From Caldalkalibacillus mannanilyticus JCM 10596 (GTDB lineage Bacteria > Bacillota > Bacilli > Caldalkalibacillales > JCM-10596), in assembly GCF_000615945.1 (NCBI RefSeq), contig NZ_BAMO01000044.1, positions 1-41,510 on the forward strand: a DNA stretch of 41,510 nucleotides, written 5' to 3'. Position numbers and translations under genes: made by a program. The notes beneath the pieces were generated by a model. The model did not search any database. It saw nothing but the letters and a program-made list of their open reading frames with translations, and was not told the DNA's origin. This document shows positions 18,498 to 28,569 of the stretch, one piece after another. Position 1 is the first letter of the stretch, and every line of letters begins with the position of its first letter.

Positions 18498-21140
18498 ATG
18501 AAGAAGCTATCTTCGACACAAATTAGACAAATGTTTCTAGATTTTTTCAAGGAGAAGGGGCATGATGTTGAACCAAGTGCTTCATTAATCCCGCATGATG
18601 ACCCTTCTTTATTATGGATAAATAGTGGAGTTGCCACTCTGAAGAAGTATTTTGATGGTCGTGTGATCCCTGAAAATCCGCGTATTACAAATGCTCAGAA
18701 ATCGATTAGAACAAATGATATTGAGAATGTTGGAAAGACAGCAAGACATCATACATTCTTTGAAATGCTAGGAAATTTCTCGATCGGTGAGTATTTTAAG
18801 AAAGAAGCGATTCACTGGGCATGGGAGTTCCTTACCTCTCCAAAATGGATTGGATTTGAAGCTGAGAAGCTTTCGGTAACGATTCATCCAGAGGATGATG
18901 AGGCATTTGAGATATGGAGGAAAGAGATTGGAATTCCAGAAGAGAGGATCATCCGTCTAGAAGGGAACTTCTGGGATATTGGAGAAGGGCCAAGCGGACC
19001 TAATACAGAGATCTTCTATGATCGCGGTCCTGAGTATGGTGCTGATGAGAACGATCCTGAGCTTTATCCAGGAGGAGAGAACGAGCGTTATTTAGAAATT
19101 TGGAATCTGGTATTCTCTCAATTTAACCATAACCCTGATGGAAGCTATACTCCATTACCTAAAAAGAATATTGATACGGGAGCAGGTCTTGAACGCTTTG
19201 CTTCTGTCATTCAGAATGTACCTACCAATTTCGATACGGATTTATTTATGCCGATTATTGAAAAAACAGCTGACATTTCTGGAGCTACTTATCGCCAGAA
19301 TCCCGATTTAGACGTAGCTTTTAAAGTGATTGCAGATCATGTGCGGACGGTGGTCTTTGCGGTTGGAGATGGAGCTCTTCCTTCCAATGAGGGTAGAGGA
19401 TACGTCATTCGTCGTTTATTAAGAAGAGCGGTACGATATGGGAAGGTGCTAGGTGTACATGAACCGTTCATGTATCGTTTAACGGATATTGTGGGAGAGA
19501 TTATGGGCTCCTTCTATCCAGAAGTTGTTGAAAAGAAAGAGTTTATAGCTAAGGTGATCAAAAATGAAGAAGAGCGTTTCCACGAAACCTTAAATGAAGG
19601 ATTGGCTATTCTTTCCGAGATGATTGAAGGCTTGAAGCAAAAAGGAGAAAGCATTCTTTCAGGAGAGAATGTATTTAAGCTATATGATACCTTTGGTTTC
19701 CCGATTGACTTAACAGAGGATTTTGCTGCTGAACAAGGGTTTCAAGTGGATCGTGAGGGATTCGAAGCTCAAATGGAGTTACAGCGTGAAAGAGCACGTG
19801 CAGCAAGGCAAGATGTGGAGAGTATGAAGGTGCAAGGTGGCGTCTTAGGAGACTATAAGGAAAAAAGTGAGTTTATTGGCTATGATCAGCTAAGCGTTAC
19901 TAGTAAAGTGTTGGCGATGGCTGGGAATGACCAATGGCTTGATCTTGTGAACGAAGGACAACAGGCACAAATTATTCTCGATCAAACTCCGTTCTATGCC
20001 GAAAGCGGAGGGCAAATTGCCGATCGCGGACGTCTTGTTGCTGGAGAGGCTGTTTTTGAGGTGGAAGATGTTCAGAAGGCGCCAAATGGACAGCACGTGC
20101 ATATTGGAAAACTAGTAAGAGGAAGCCTGAAACAAGGGGATCAGGTTACGGCAGAGGTTCAAACTCCAGCGAGAACAGCGATTATTAAGAACCATACTGC
20201 GACTCATTTATTACATCAGGCTTTGAAAGATGTATTAGGAGAGCATGTAAACCAAGCAGGTTCCTTAGTAACGCAAGAGAGATTACGTTTTGACTTCTCC
20301 CATTTCAGCGCAATTGAAGAAGAGGAGCTACAACGTATTGAAGGCATTGTGAATCAGCATATTTGGAAAAATAGCAAGGTGGAAACGATGTATCGTTCCC
20401 TGACCGAAGCGAAAGCTATGGGTGCAATGGCTCTATTTGGTGAAAAGTATGGCGATACGGTTCGCGTAGTGAAGGTAGAGGATTATAGCTTAGAGCTGTG
20501 CGGCGGTTGCCATGTGAGCAATACAGTGGAAATCGGACTATTTAAGATTATCAGTGAGAGCGGAATTGGAGCTGGAACAAGGCGGATTGAAGCTGTAACA
20601 GGACAAGGAGCTTATCAATATCTCAATCAACAGGTCGAGCTGTTAAAGAATACAGCCCTACAGTTAAAGACCAAAATGAACGATGTACCTCAACGAGTAG
20701 AAGGCTTACAGACTCAGCTGAAGGAGCTTCAAAAAGAAAATGAATCGCTCCGTGCCAAGTTAGGAAATATTGAGGCTTCTTCGCTCACATCCCAAGTTCA
20801 AACGATCGATGGAGTGTCTGTCATTGCAGCGAAAGTCGCAGCACCAGACATGGATAATCTTCGAAGCATTGTTGATGATTTGAAACAGAAGCTTGGATCA
20901 GGAGTGGTTGTTCTAGGAGCAGTGTCAGGTGAGAAAGTGAATATCGTGGCTGGGGTAACGAAAGATCTAATCGCCAAAGGCTATCATGCTGGTCAACTAG
21001 TAAAAGAAGTGGCTACTCGCTGCGGCGGAGGAGGCGGAGGTCGTCCTGATATGGCGCAAGCCGGAGGCAAGGACCCTGCTAAGCTGGAATCGGCTTTAGA
21101 GGTTGTTCCTGAGATGATAAAAACAGTTTTACAATCATAA
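18498..21140 (+). CDS. alaS: Alanine--tRNA ligase
   Basis: AlaRS charges tRNA-Ala and edits mischarged Ser/Gly. The 880-residue protein is full length. The class II core begins [14 protein letters not shown] with motif 2 around [32 protein letters not shown], and motif 3 lies in the [19 protein letters not shown] region. The editing domain has zinc ligands in [11 protein letters not shown] and [10 protein letters not shown] coiled coil (about 740-765) and the glycine-rich C-Ala domain [15 protein letters not shown] complete it. AGGAAGAGAG precedes ATG 18498. It is controlled by the T-box leader. Confidence 0.98.
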   Translation: MKKLSSTQIRQMFLDFFKEKGHDVEPSASLIPHDDPSLLWINSGVATLKKYFDGRVIPENPRITNAQKSIRTNDIENVGKTARHHTFFEMLGNFSIGEYFKKEAIHWAWEFLTSPKWIGFEAEKLSVTIHPEDDEAFEIWRKEIGIPEERIIRLEGNFWDIGEGPSGPNTEIFYDRGPEYGADENDPELYPGGENERYLEIWNLVFSQFNHNPDGSYTPLPKKNIDTGAGLERFASVIQNVPTNFDTDLFMPIIEKTADISGATYRQNPDLDVAFKVIADHVRTVVFAVGDGALPSNEGRGYVIRRLLRRAVRYGKVLGVHEPFMYRLTDIVGEIMGSFYPEVVEKKEFIAKVIKNEEERFHETLNEGLAILSEMIEGLKQKGESILSGENVFKLYDTFGFPIDLTEDFAAEQGFQVDREGFEAQMELQRERARAARQDVESMKVQGGVLGDYKEKSEFIGYDQLSVTSKVLAMAGNDQWLDLVNEGQQAQIILDQTPFYAESGGQIADRGRLVAGEAVFEVEDVQKAPNGQHVHIGKLVRGSLKQGDQVTAEVQTPARTAIIKNHTATHLLHQALKDVLGEHVNQAGSLVTQERLRFDFSHFSAIEEEELQRIEGIVNQHIWKNSKVETMYRSLTEAKAMGAMALFGEKYGDTVRVVKVEDYSLELCGGCHVSNTVEIGLFKIISESGIGAGTRRIEAVTGQGAYQYLNQQVELLKNTALQLKTKMNDVPQRVEGLQTQLKELQKENESLRAKLGNIEASSLTSQVQTIDGVSVIAAKVAAPDMDNLRSIVDDLKQKLGSGVVVLGAVSGEKVNIVAGVTKDLIAKGYHAGQLVKEVATRCGGGGGGRPDMAQAGGKDPAKLESALEVVPEMIKTVLQS

Positions 21141-21227
21141 TGTTTTACAATCTATATTTTTAGAGTACAATAGAAAAGAGAACTCCAAATTAAGGGATTA
21201 AAGCTGGAAAAAAAAGAGGTGTTTGTG

Positions 21228-21503
21228 ATGAGTTCTATGGATCATACCATGAAATTTAGTGTCAAGGGAGAAAAAGTTGAAGTCGACCCACAGGAGGTGT
21301 TGCTGACAGTATATGCTTCTTTAGAAGAGAAGGGGTACAACCCTATTAATCAGATTGTTGGCTACTTGCTATCAGGAGATCCAGCTTATATACCTAGACA
21401 CAACAATGCGCGGAGTACGATTCGTAAATTAGAGAGAGATGAGTTAATTGAAGAACTTGTTCGTTTCTATTTATCACAGCACCGTGAGGAACAATACAAG
21501 TGA
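21228..21503 (+). CDS. IreB family regulatory protein (YrzL)
   Basis: IreB-family proteins are small phosphoproteins acted on by the PASTA kinase/phosphatase pair IreK/IreP in enterococci. The 91-residue product has the typical [42 protein letters not shown] and [21 protein letters not shown] 21228 was preferred to the GTG at 21219 because the AGAGGTG ribosome site is then 7 bases away. It overlaps ruvX by 4 bases (GTGA at 21500). Confidence 0.93.
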   Translation: MSSMDHTMKFSVKGEKVEVDPQEVLLTVYASLEEKGYNPINQIVGYLLSGDPAYIPRHNNARSTIRKLERDELIEELVRFYLSQHREEQYK

Positions 21504-21916
21504 GAAGTATGGGGTTAGATGTAGGAGATCGACGAATTGGTGTAAGTGTAAGTGACGAATTAGGCTGGACTGCGCAAGGAATTGAAGTGATTCAACGTAA
21601 TGCGGACGTGCCAGATCAAGATATTCAAAGAATAGAAGAGCTAGTGAAGCAATACTCGATTGTGAAAATCGTGGTGGGTCTCCCGAAAAACATGAATGGC
21701 AGTATTGGGCCAAGGGGAGAATTATGTAAGGAATTTGCTCGTCAGCTTGAGGAAAGAACATCGCTACCTGTCATTATGTGGGACGAGCGTCTGTCTACCG
21801 TGGCTGCTGAAAAATTTTTAATTTCTGCCGATGTCAACCGCAAGAAAAGAAAAACCGTGATTGATAAGATGGCTGCAAATTTAATATTACAAGGGTATCT
21901 AGATTCCCAAAAATAA
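21500..21916 (+). CDS. ruvX: Holliday junction resolvase-like protein RuvX/YqgF
   Basis: This 138-residue RNase H-fold protein starts with the catalytic [19 protein letters not shown], and carries [16 protein letters not shown] and [14 protein letters not shown]. YqgF is essential in many bacteria and is linked to 16S rRNA 5'-end processing. The GTG start at 21500 overlaps the ireB stop. The alaS-ireB-ruvX-yrzB order is conserved in Bacilli. Confidence 0.95.
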   Translation: MRSMGLDVGDRRIGVSVSDELGWTAQGIEVIQRNADVPDQDIQRIEELVKQYSIVKIVVGLPKNMNGSIGPRGELCKEFARQLEERTSLPVIMWDERLSTVAAEKFLISADVNRKKRKTVIDKMAANLILQGYLDSQK

Positions 21917-21932
21917 AAGAAGAGGTGTTGTC

Positions 21933-22235
21933 ATGAGCGAATTTAATGAAGAACTAGATGTAGAAACCATCATCATTCCTGATGAGGACGGCAATGAAAA
22001 TGAATTTGAAGTGTACATGAAGTTTGATGTGCCTTCAACAGGGAAGCAGTATATGATTCTGATCCCGTTAGAAGAGGGTGAAGTAGACATCGATGAGGAT
22101 GAGGTTGTTGCCTTCCGTTATGAAGAGAATGGTGATGAATATTCTTTATTCTTTATTGAAGATGATGAAGAATGGGAAATTGTTGACGCTACTTTCCAAA
22201 CATTACAAGAAGAGGTGTTGGGTCAATCGGAATAA
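21933..22235 (+). CDS. yrzB: DUF1292 family acidic protein (YrzB)
   Basis: This 100-residue, strongly acidic protein is of the DUF1292 type: an ETIIIPDEDGNENEFEVYMKFD start, a central KQYMILIPLEEG and a C-terminal WEIVDATFQTLQEE. AGAGGTG precedes the ATG. Function is unknown; it follows ruvX by 16 bases and is followed by a terminator. Confidence 0.9.
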   Translation: MSEFNEELDVETIIIPDEDGNENEFEVYMKFDVPSTGKQYMILIPLEEGEVDIDEDEVVAFRYEENGDEYSLFFIEDDEEWEIVDATFQTLQEEVLGQSE

Positions 22236-22275
22236 TCTGATTGATTCTAATCCATAGTAAGAATAAGGATTTTTT

Positions 22276-22313
22276 AGAGACGCCATCATTCTACATGATG
22301 GTTCTCTTTTTTT
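22276..22313 (+). terminator. Terminator after yrzB
   Basis: AGAGACGCCATCAT pairs with ATGATGGTTCTCT (one G-U, one mismatch) and is followed by seven T. A TATAAT at 22318-22323 just after it may be the -10 of the mltG transcript. Confidence 0.8.
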
Positions 22314-22347
22314 GTTGTATAATGGGGAATGATGGGAGGGAGAATAG

Positions 22348-23441
22348 ATGTCAAAAAACAGCAGAAATGAAGAGTGGCAGGAAGAGGAGTCTTCATTTTC
22401 AGCCATTAAAGTTGTACTCATTACGTTGCTTATCCTTTTTCTAATAGGTGTAACTGGACTTGGTGTAGGGGGATACTATGTCTATACGAATTTGCAACCG
22501 ATGGATCCACAATCAGAAGAATTTGTTCAGGTTGAGGTACCCCTAGGCTCCTCTTCTACCAAAATAGCTCAGATCCTTGAAGAAAACGGTTTAATAAAAA
22601 ATGATAAGATTTTTTATTTATATGTCCGTTATAAGGGGGCATCAGGATTTCAAGCAGGGGAATATTATCTCTCAAAAAATCGACAATGGACGAGCTAATC
22701 GAACAGTTGAAGGATGGGAGAGTCTACTTAGAATCTGAAAGGTTCACGATTGCTGAAGGGCTGAGTGTGGAACAAATTGGTGCGCACTTAGCAGAGAAGG
22801 GACTTGTGAATCAAGAACAATTCTTGAAATTGATTAATGAAGGCGATTTTAGTGATATTCCTTTTGTTGCTGACATTCCTGAGGTGAAGGATCGTAAGTA
22901 CCGCTTGGAGGGATTTCTTTTCCCTGAAACGTATGAAGTATTTAAGGGAGCGACAGAAGAAGAGATTATCCGAACGATGCTAAAGCAATTTGATAAAGAG
23001 ATTCAGCCTGAATGGAAGGAAGAGCTAGAGAAACAGAATCGATCCTTATATGACGTCATTACACTGGCTTCCATCGTTGAAAGAGAAGCCGTAGTGAATG
23101 AGGAACGCAGCATTATTGCTGGGGTTTTCCACAATCGGATTCGAGAAGGGTGGTTACTCCAATCTTGTGCAACGGTCCAATTCGTCTTAGGAAAGCAACG
23201 GGATCGCTTATTGTTCGAGGACTTAGAAGTGAAAAGCCCTTATAATACCTATATTAATCCAGGGCTACCACCAAGCCCAATTGCAAGTCCAGGACGTGCT
23301 TCTGTAGAAGCAACCCTCTTTCCAGACAAACATGATTTCTTTTTCTTTGTCACAAAGAAGGATGGAACAGGTGCACATCACTTTGCCCGTACCTTTAAGG
23401 AGCATCAAAAAAATGATGCACAAAGCCGAGGGAATTTCTAG
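22348..23441 (+). CDS. mltG: Endolytic murein transglycosylase MltG (YrrL/YceG; frameshifted at 22674-22679)
   Basis: MltG cleaves nascent glycan strands near the membrane and is proposed to set their length. The N-terminal part has a basic tail and one membrane helix (about residues 19-45), then the LysM-like PLGSSSTKIAQILEENGLI. The frame breaks in a run of six A; with seven A it continues SKKSTMDELIEQLKDG into the catalytic half, which contains the catalytic ASIVEREAV (Glu of ER-E) and VFHNRI, and ends with the FFFVTKKDGTGAHHFARTF motif. Intact length would be about 364 residues. GGGAGGGAG precedes ATG 22348. Confidence 0.93.
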
Positions 23442-23458
23442 GAGATAGGAGAGATTCC

Positions 23459-24100
23459 ATGATCATGAATCCAAAACTAGAGGAGTATCTACATCAGCTT
23501 ACTCCTCTCCAACATCATATGTTAGCAGAGATGGAGAAAGTAGCTGAACGTGATCACGTTCCCATTATTGAAAGACCTTCTATTCAATTTATCCGCACTC
23601 TTTTAGTTTATAAGGCAGATATAAGAAGGATTCTGGAGATTGGAACAGCGATTGGCTATTCTGCCATCTGGCTAGCTGAAGCAGCTCCTGAGGCGATAGT
23701 AGATACGATTGAGCGAGATGAAGATCGTTACAGCCAGGCTCAGCAATTTGTTGCGAAAGCTGATTTACAGGAGCGCATTCAATTACATTTGGGTGATGCG
23801 ACGACATATGCCAGCCATCTGCAAGATAGAGAGTATGATGTGATCTTTATCGATGCAGCGAAAGGGCAGTATAAGCTTTTCTTTGAACAGTATACGTCTC
23901 TCTTGAAGTCCGGTGGGTTAGTGATCACGGATAATGTTTTTTTTCATGGAGAAGTCGTAGCTGAAGAGATTGAACAGAGGCGTATTAGATCCTTAGTTAA
24001 TAAAATAAAAGGATATAATGAGTGGCTGATCGGCTTAGATTCATTTGAAACATCCTTTGTTCCGATTGGCGATGGTCTAGCTTTAAGTGTCAAAAAATAA
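23459..24100 (+). CDS. trmR: SAM-dependent O-methyltransferase, TrmR/YrrM type
   Basis: This 213-residue class I methyltransferase has the SAM-binding ILEIGTAIGYSAIWLA and the VDTIERDEDRY acidic loop, then DVIFIDAAKGQYKLFFEQY and LVITDNVFFHGEV, the metal-dependent O-methyltransferase pattern. In B. subtilis the gene at this spot (yrrM, trmR) methylates 5-hydroxyuridine at tRNA position 34. There it is followed by yrrN and yrrO, which help make that hydroxyuridine; both are absent here. AGGAGAG precedes ATG 23459. It follows mltG by 17 bases. Confidence 0.88.
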   Translation: MIMNPKLEEYLHQLTPLQHHMLAEMEKVAERDHVPIIERPSIQFIRTLLVYKADIRRILEIGTAIGYSAIWLAEAAPEAIVDTIERDEDRYSQAQQFVAKADLQERIQLHLGDATTYASHLQDREYDVIFIDAAKGQYKLFFEQYTSLLKSGGLVITDNVFFHGEVVAEEIEQRRIRSLVNKIKGYNEWLIGLDSFETSFVPIGDGLALSVKK

Positions 24101-24213
24101 GGTTGGTTAATCTACATAAAATCAAATCAAGCTAATATATTATCATTGGATTCATGAATGAGTTTCTAAATAATAGGAAACGGTATAAATATCATGAATA
24201 GGAGGGGATTCTT

Positions 24214-24690
24214 ATGAGTGAGAAAGAAACATTGGTAACCGAAGAAGGGTTAAGGAAGCTACAAGACGAGTTAGATTATCTGATTACACAAAAACGTAAA
24301 GAAGTGGTAGAACGGATTAAGATTGCCCGAGGCTATGGTGATCTAAGTGAAAACTCTGAATACCATGCGGCAAAAGATGAGCAAGCATTTGTTGAAACAA
24401 GAATTAATCAGATAGAAGCAATGCTACGAGGCGTGAAAATAATCGACGTAAACGAACAGGCGAAAAATGGAGTGTCTGTCGGAAAGACGGTTGTTATTCA
24501 AGAGCTTCCAGATGGTGAAGAAGAAGAGTACACCATCGTTGGTACCACCGAATCAGATCCCCTGAATGGAAAAATCTCAAATGACTCCCCACTGGCACAA
24601 GGGTTAATGGGTAAGGAAATTGGAGACCAAGTGAGTATCCAAACGCCAGGAGGAGAAATGAAAGTAAAGGTAGTAGATATCCGAGTATAA
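24214..24690 (+). CDS. greA: Transcription elongation factor GreA
   Basis: GreA rescues backtracked RNA polymerase by stimulating transcript cleavage. The 158-residue protein has the N-terminal coiled coil with [12 protein letters not shown] and the loop [16 protein letters not shown], whose acidic tip is catalytic, and the C-terminal FKBP-like domain ending in [23 protein letters not shown] precedes the ATG. Its stop codon leads directly into repeat copy 1, then a terminator. Confidence 0.97.
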   Translation: MSEKETLVTEEGLRKLQDELDYLITQKRKEVVERIKIARGYGDLSENSEYHAAKDEQAFVETRINQIEAMLRGVKIIDVNEQAKNGVSVGKTVVIQELPDGEEEEYTIVGTTESDPLNGKISNDSPLAQGLMGKEIGDQVSIQTPGGEMKVKVVDIRV

Positions 24691-24731
24691 AGTAGACTTC
24701 CATCTGATGGAGTTTCTGCTCCATCAGATGG
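24689..24731 (+). repeat. Dispersed 3'-UTR palindromic repeat, copy 1
   Basis: It begins AAAGTAGACTTCCATC at the last A of the greA stop codon region, then TGATGGAG, TTTCTG and CTCCATCAGATGG. CCATCTGATGGAG and CTCCATCAGATGG are 13-base perfect inverted arms. No T-run follows, so it is separate from the terminator 18 bases later. Confidence 0.75.
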
Positions 24732-24748
24732 TTAGTCGCCCTTATCCT

Positions 24749-24809
24749 CATCTAACATGTGTGTTTATGCAATTTGTATAAACGGATATGCTTAGATGGG
24801 GTTTTTTTT
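24749..24809 (+). terminator. Terminator of greA
   Basis: CATCTAACAT and GTTTAT pair with ATAAAC and ATGCTTAGATG around an internal loop and an apical loop of 9 bases; GGGG and eight T follow at 24798-24809. Confidence 0.75.
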
Positions 24810-24868
24810 CTTATTCAAATGTTAAGAATGGATTCTATAGATACTTTTTGAGTGAGAAGGGGATCCAT

Positions 24869-26674
24869 ATGAGGAAGCAGCATTATAAACGATTAATTTG
24901 GCTATTAAGCAGTATTTTCTTAGGGCTATTCATCTTGTTAGCACGAATCACTCATATTCAGTTAATTAGCACAGAAAGCTTTTCTTCTCATCAAATTAAT
25001 TTAATCAAAAAATCCGTCCAGCAGCGCCAGCAACAAGTGATTTTGCATTCCGGAAGAGGAGAGATTACCGATCGTTATGGAAAAGCACTGACAGGGAAAT
25101 CAACCTACGTGCTTGTTCTCTTTCCACTTTCCAGCAAGCTAGAGATGGATCAGCAAAAAATAGAGAAGGTCGCCCAGCTTGCACATATTTCCGAAGACCG
25201 TCTGCTCCAGCAAATTAGAGAAACACGAGAGCCTAAAATCTATCATTCTGTTCGAGGATTGTTGCAGTTAACGGAGGCGGAAGCCAATCAGATTAATGAA
25301 TTAGCCATCCCTGGGGTGCTCGGATTGCCGTATGAAATAAGATATGATCCAGAGCAAATCGTTGCCCAGCACTTAATAGGTTATATTGGACAAAATGCGG
25401 AGTATGTGAAGAAGTATTTTGCGGACGATTTAGCGCAAGGTACATTACATGAGAATTCTGTCATTGGGATTAGTGGTTTGGAAAAAACGTTTCAGCCTTT
25501 TTTACAGGGAGCGGGTCCTACTTCCCTTTCTTATTACGTCGATGGCAGAGGCTATCCCTTACATGGAATGGATATTAAATATATGGATCAAGGGAATCCC
25601 TTCTATCCCTTAATTATGCAAACAACTCTTGACCTGGAGCTTCAAATGCAGGTTGAACAGCTGATGGAATCCCATCAAATGAAAGAAGGAACGGCGGTGA
25701 TTCTTGATTCAGAAACAAGTGAAATTTTGGCTATGGCAAGCAGACCTCATTTTTTGACACAAATGAATTCATTCGATGCTTGGGAGAACAAAGCTATAAA
25801 AAGATTGTCCCCAGGCTCTATTTTTAAAATCGTCATTGCGGCTGCCGCCTTAGAAAAAGAATTAGTAAAGGAAGGGGAGGAATTCCACTGTGAAGGAATT
25901 CTAGAAGGTGCCAACCTACACTGCTGGAAGGATGGAGGACATGGGAGAAAGACTTTCGAAGAAGGGTTTGCAGAGTCATGTAACATTGTATTCGGTCAGC
26001 TTGCGGCGAAGCTTGGTCCAGAGGTCATTGAAGAATATGCCCAAAAACTAGGGTTACTTGATAAAAATGGCTGGCTCGATGATTCTCTTTTTCATATTGA
26101 AAATTTTAGGCAATTGGATAGCGAGGAGGCAGGTCAGATCTATGCTCCTACACGTTCTGAAGAAGAAAAAAACGATCAAGAATATCTGCTTCAAACAGGT
26201 ATAGGACAATTGGATGTACAAGTTACTCCACTAGCTGTGGCTAATATGCTTGCGACGATCACCAAGGGAGGAAATAAGCATCAAGTCAAAGCTGTACGCG
26301 ATATATTGTATCAGACAGGAGGTTCCTTCTTTCACTTTCCGAAAAAGAAGATAGAGGGCGAAACCATTTCTCCTTATACTGCTTACCAGCTTCAAAAGTT
26401 ATTGGCGGGTGTAATTGACAAAGGAACAGCTTCCCGTTTAGCAGAAAAAGAGTGGAAGGCGGCAGGGAAAACAGGAACAGCTCAAGTAGAACGAAGCGGC
26501 ATGTCGTATCATGTCCAACAGTTTAGTAACCATAAGTGGTTTGCAGGTTATTATCCAAGAAACCATCCGCGTTATGTCATTGTAGTTGTCAATATGAATC
26601 AACCTGAAAATGCTCGCAATGCTTCGATTGATCTATTTGGCGATATTGTTGATTGGCTCGAACAGAATAGATAA
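24869..26674 (+). CDS. pbpI: Class B penicillin-binding protein, PbpI/YrrR type
   Basis: This is a transpeptidase of peptidoglycan synthesis. The 601-residue protein has an N-terminal membrane anchor (about residues 10-30), a dimerisation domain with LHSGRGEITDRYGKAL, and the penicillin-binding domain with S317-IF-K320 in SPGSIFK, S370-C-N372 and K534-T-G in KTGTAQ. ATG 24869 (AAGGGG 7 bases before) is preferred to an upstream start at 24788. It lies downstream of greA, as yrrR (pbpI, PBP4b) does in B. subtilis; in that species the gene is sporulation-linked, which is not shown here. A possible promoter (TTCAAA, 16 bases, TATAGA) lies at about 24815-24842. Confidence 0.9.
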   Translation: MRKQHYKRLIWLLSSIFLGLFILLARITHIQLISTESFSSHQINLIKKSVQQRQQQVILHSGRGEITDRYGKALTGKSTYVLVLFPLSSKLEMDQQKIEKVAQLAHISEDRLLQQIRETREPKIYHSVRGLLQLTEAEANQINELAIPGVLGLPYEIRYDPEQIVAQHLIGYIGQNAEYVKKYFADDLAQGTLHENSVIGISGLEKTFQPFLQGAGPTSLSYYVDGRGYPLHGMDIKYMDQGNPFYPLIMQTTLDLELQMQVEQLMESHQMKEGTAVILDSETSEILAMASRPHFLTQMNSFDAWENKAIKRLSPGSIFKIVIAAAALEKELVKEGEEFHCEGILEGANLHCWKDGGHGRKTFEEGFAESCNIVFGQLAAKLGPEVIEEYAQKLGLLDKNGWLDDSLFHIENFRQLDSEEAGQIYAPTRSEEEKNDQEYLLQTGIGQLDVQVTPLAVANMLATITKGGNKHQVKAVRDILYQTGGSFFHFPKKKIEGETISPYTAYQLQKLLAGVIDKGTASRLAEKEWKAAGKTGTAQVERSGMSYHVQQFSNHKWFAGYYPRNHPRYVIVVVNMNQPENARNASIDLFGDIVDWLEQNR

Positions 26675-26749
26675 TTTGCAATTTCTCGGGAAATATAAGG
26701 GTGTAAGTTCAAAAAGGATGACATAAGTCTTGAGGAGTGAACAAACAAA

Positions 26750-28420
26750 ATGGCTCTTAGAGAACGAGAAATTTTAGCCAAAAAGAAGACAACAACCCAA
26801 GTCACAAAAGGTTCAGTAGCTGAGGTTATGCTTAAACAACTCCATTCATGGGGAGTGAAAAATATCTATGGTGTAGCAGGGGATGCTATACTCCCCCTCT
26901 TAGATGCCATGCACTATCACAAGGAGATGCAGTACTATGCGGTTCGCCATGAATCTGCGGCAGGATTTATGGCATCTGCTGAAGGAAAGGCGACGGGGAA
27001 AATCGGGGTGGCACTATGTACCAGTGGACCAGGCTTGGCGAATGTATTGAATGGAGTTGCAGATGCCAGTGCTGATCATATTCCCATGCTAGTCATTTCT
27101 GGACAAGTGGAAAGCCATAAAATCGGAACGGAAGCCAAGCAATATGTAGATCAAGCAAAAATGATTGATCCCCTCTCGGTTTATTCCGGTTCTATTCTTC
27201 ATCCCGAAGCCACGATTGATGTCTTACACAGAGCGTTAATTGAGGCAATTAGTAAGAAGGGAGTCGCTCATGTTTCGATTCCCAAAGACATCTTGTCAAT
27301 GCCCTACCAAGAAAAAATCCATCCTCCTCTTGGAATGCTAGAGAATGTCATTCAAGAGGATACACATTATTTGGATCAAGCTGTGAAGACGTTACTTCAG
27401 GCAGAGAAACCAATCCTCTTCATCGGAGAAGGGTCTCGGTCTTCAGCGTCGAAAGTGATTCGTTTAGCAGAGGAACTGGGAGCAGGTATCATTGAAACTC
27501 TGGGAGCGAAGGGCTGTGTTCCCTATGAGCACCCTTTATTTATCGATGGGATTGGAGAAGGTGGAACAGAAGAAAGCAGGGAGTTAATGCTGCAATCTGA
27601 CTGTATCCTCATTGTTGGAGCAACTTGGTGGCCGAAGGGATTTGTTCCTGAAGATACGAAAGTGATTCAAATCGATATTTCTCCTGCGAGCATTGAGGCT
27701 CATAAAGAAGTTAACATTGGAATTGTAGGGGATGCTCAAGCCGTACTGAGTCAAATGCTTACGAAAATTACACAAAAGACGATGATTCCTAAGAAAGAGT
27801 GGGTTGAAACCCTAAAACAAGGAAAACAAAAGCTTGACGAAAAACTGAATCAAGCTCGTCAGAACAAAGAAACTCCAATAGCTCCTGAGCGTCTTATTGC
27901 CGCGATTGATCAGAATGTAGATGAGGATGCCATAATGGTCATAGATACTGGAGATCACACTGTTTGGTTTAGCCAAGTTTTTAGAGCCAAGAAACAAGAG
28001 GTGCTTTACTCAGGCAAGTGGAGAACAATGGGCTTTGCCATCCCAGCAGCCAACTCGGCAAAAATTGCGTATCCCCAAAAACAAGTGGTTGCTCTCGTAG
28101 GGGACGGATGCTTTACCATGAGCATGATGGAATTGGCTACAGCGGTAAAATATCAATTGCCTATCGTGGTTATTGTCTTTAATAATCAATCCTTAGCAAT
28201 GGAAAAAAATAAAATGATGACGAGTGGAATCCAGCCATTTGGAACAGAATTGCATAATCTAGACTTTGCTAAAATAGCAGAAGCCTTTGGCGCAAAAGGA
28301 ATTCGAGTGACTCAAGAAGCAGAACTAGAAGCTGCGATCCAAACCGCCTTGCAATCTCAGAGTGCAGTTGTTGTTGATGTTCAAGTTTCTGATGTGAAGC
28401 CTCCGCTTTTAGGGGAGTAA
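26750..28420 (+). CDS. Thiamine-diphosphate enzyme, pyruvate oxidase type
   Basis: This 556-residue ThDP enzyme is of the pyruvate oxidase/acetolactate synthase superfamily. The N-terminal domain has VAGDAILPLLDAM and the activating Glu in YYAVRHESAAGFMA, the middle domain GAGIIETLGAKGCVP, and the C-terminal ThDP site GDGCFTMSMMELATAVKYQ with VVFNNQ. It most resembles Bacillus YdaP and PoxB-like pyruvate oxidases, which would turn pyruvate into acetate or acetyl phosphate. Acetolactate synthase cannot be excluded, but no small subunit or ilv gene is nearby. The ribosome site GAGGAG is 12 bases from the ATG, which is long. It is followed by a terminator, so it is probably a single-gene unit. 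Confidence 0.85.
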   Translation: MALREREILAKKKTTTQVTKGSVAEVMLKQLHSWGVKNIYGVAGDAILPLLDAMHYHKEMQYYAVRHESAAGFMASAEGKATGKIGVALCTSGPGLANVLNGVADASADHIPMLVISGQVESHKIGTEAKQYVDQAKMIDPLSVYSGSILHPEATIDVLHRALIEAISKKGVAHVSIPKDILSMPYQEKIHPPLGMLENVIQEDTHYLDQAVKTLLQAEKPILFIGEGSRSSASKVIRLAEELGAGIIETLGAKGCVPYEHPLFIDGIGEGGTEESRELMLQSDCILIVGATWWPKGFVPEDTKVIQIDISPASIEAHKEVNIGIVGDAQAVLSQMLTKITQKTMIPKKEWVETLKQGKQKLDEKLNQARQNKETPIAPERLIAAIDQNVDEDAIMVIDTGDHTVWFSQVFRAKKQEVLYSGKWRTMGFAIPAANSAKIAYPQKQVVALVGDGCFTMSMMELATAVKYQLPIVVIVFNNQSLAMEKNKMMTSGIQPFGTELHNLDFAKIAEAFGAKGIRVTQEAELEAAIQTALQSQSAVVVDVQVSDVKPPLLGE

Positions 28421-28444
28421 GGATGTTATGTTTGTAGACATCTA

Positions 28445-28487
28445 AAAAACGAGCGTGTGTACTAAAAAGTGCATGCGCTTTTTTCTT
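28445..28487 (+). terminator. Terminator after the ThDP enzyme gene
   Basis: AAAAAACGAGCGTGTGTAC pairs with GTGCATGCGCTTTTTT with three G-U pairs and a bulge; six T close the hairpin. Confidence 0.65.
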
Positions 28488-28569
28488 TGCCATAATTTGA
28501 GGATTGTCCCCTCTATCATTTCTTAGGTAATCTAGTAAAGATAGCTATGATAGAAAGGGTGTCCATTCT

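Noticed and set aside
22686-23441. A separate short gene for the second half of mltG
   Set aside because: It is the catalytic half of MltG without its membrane anchor. A six- versus seven-A run at 22674-22679 explains the split.
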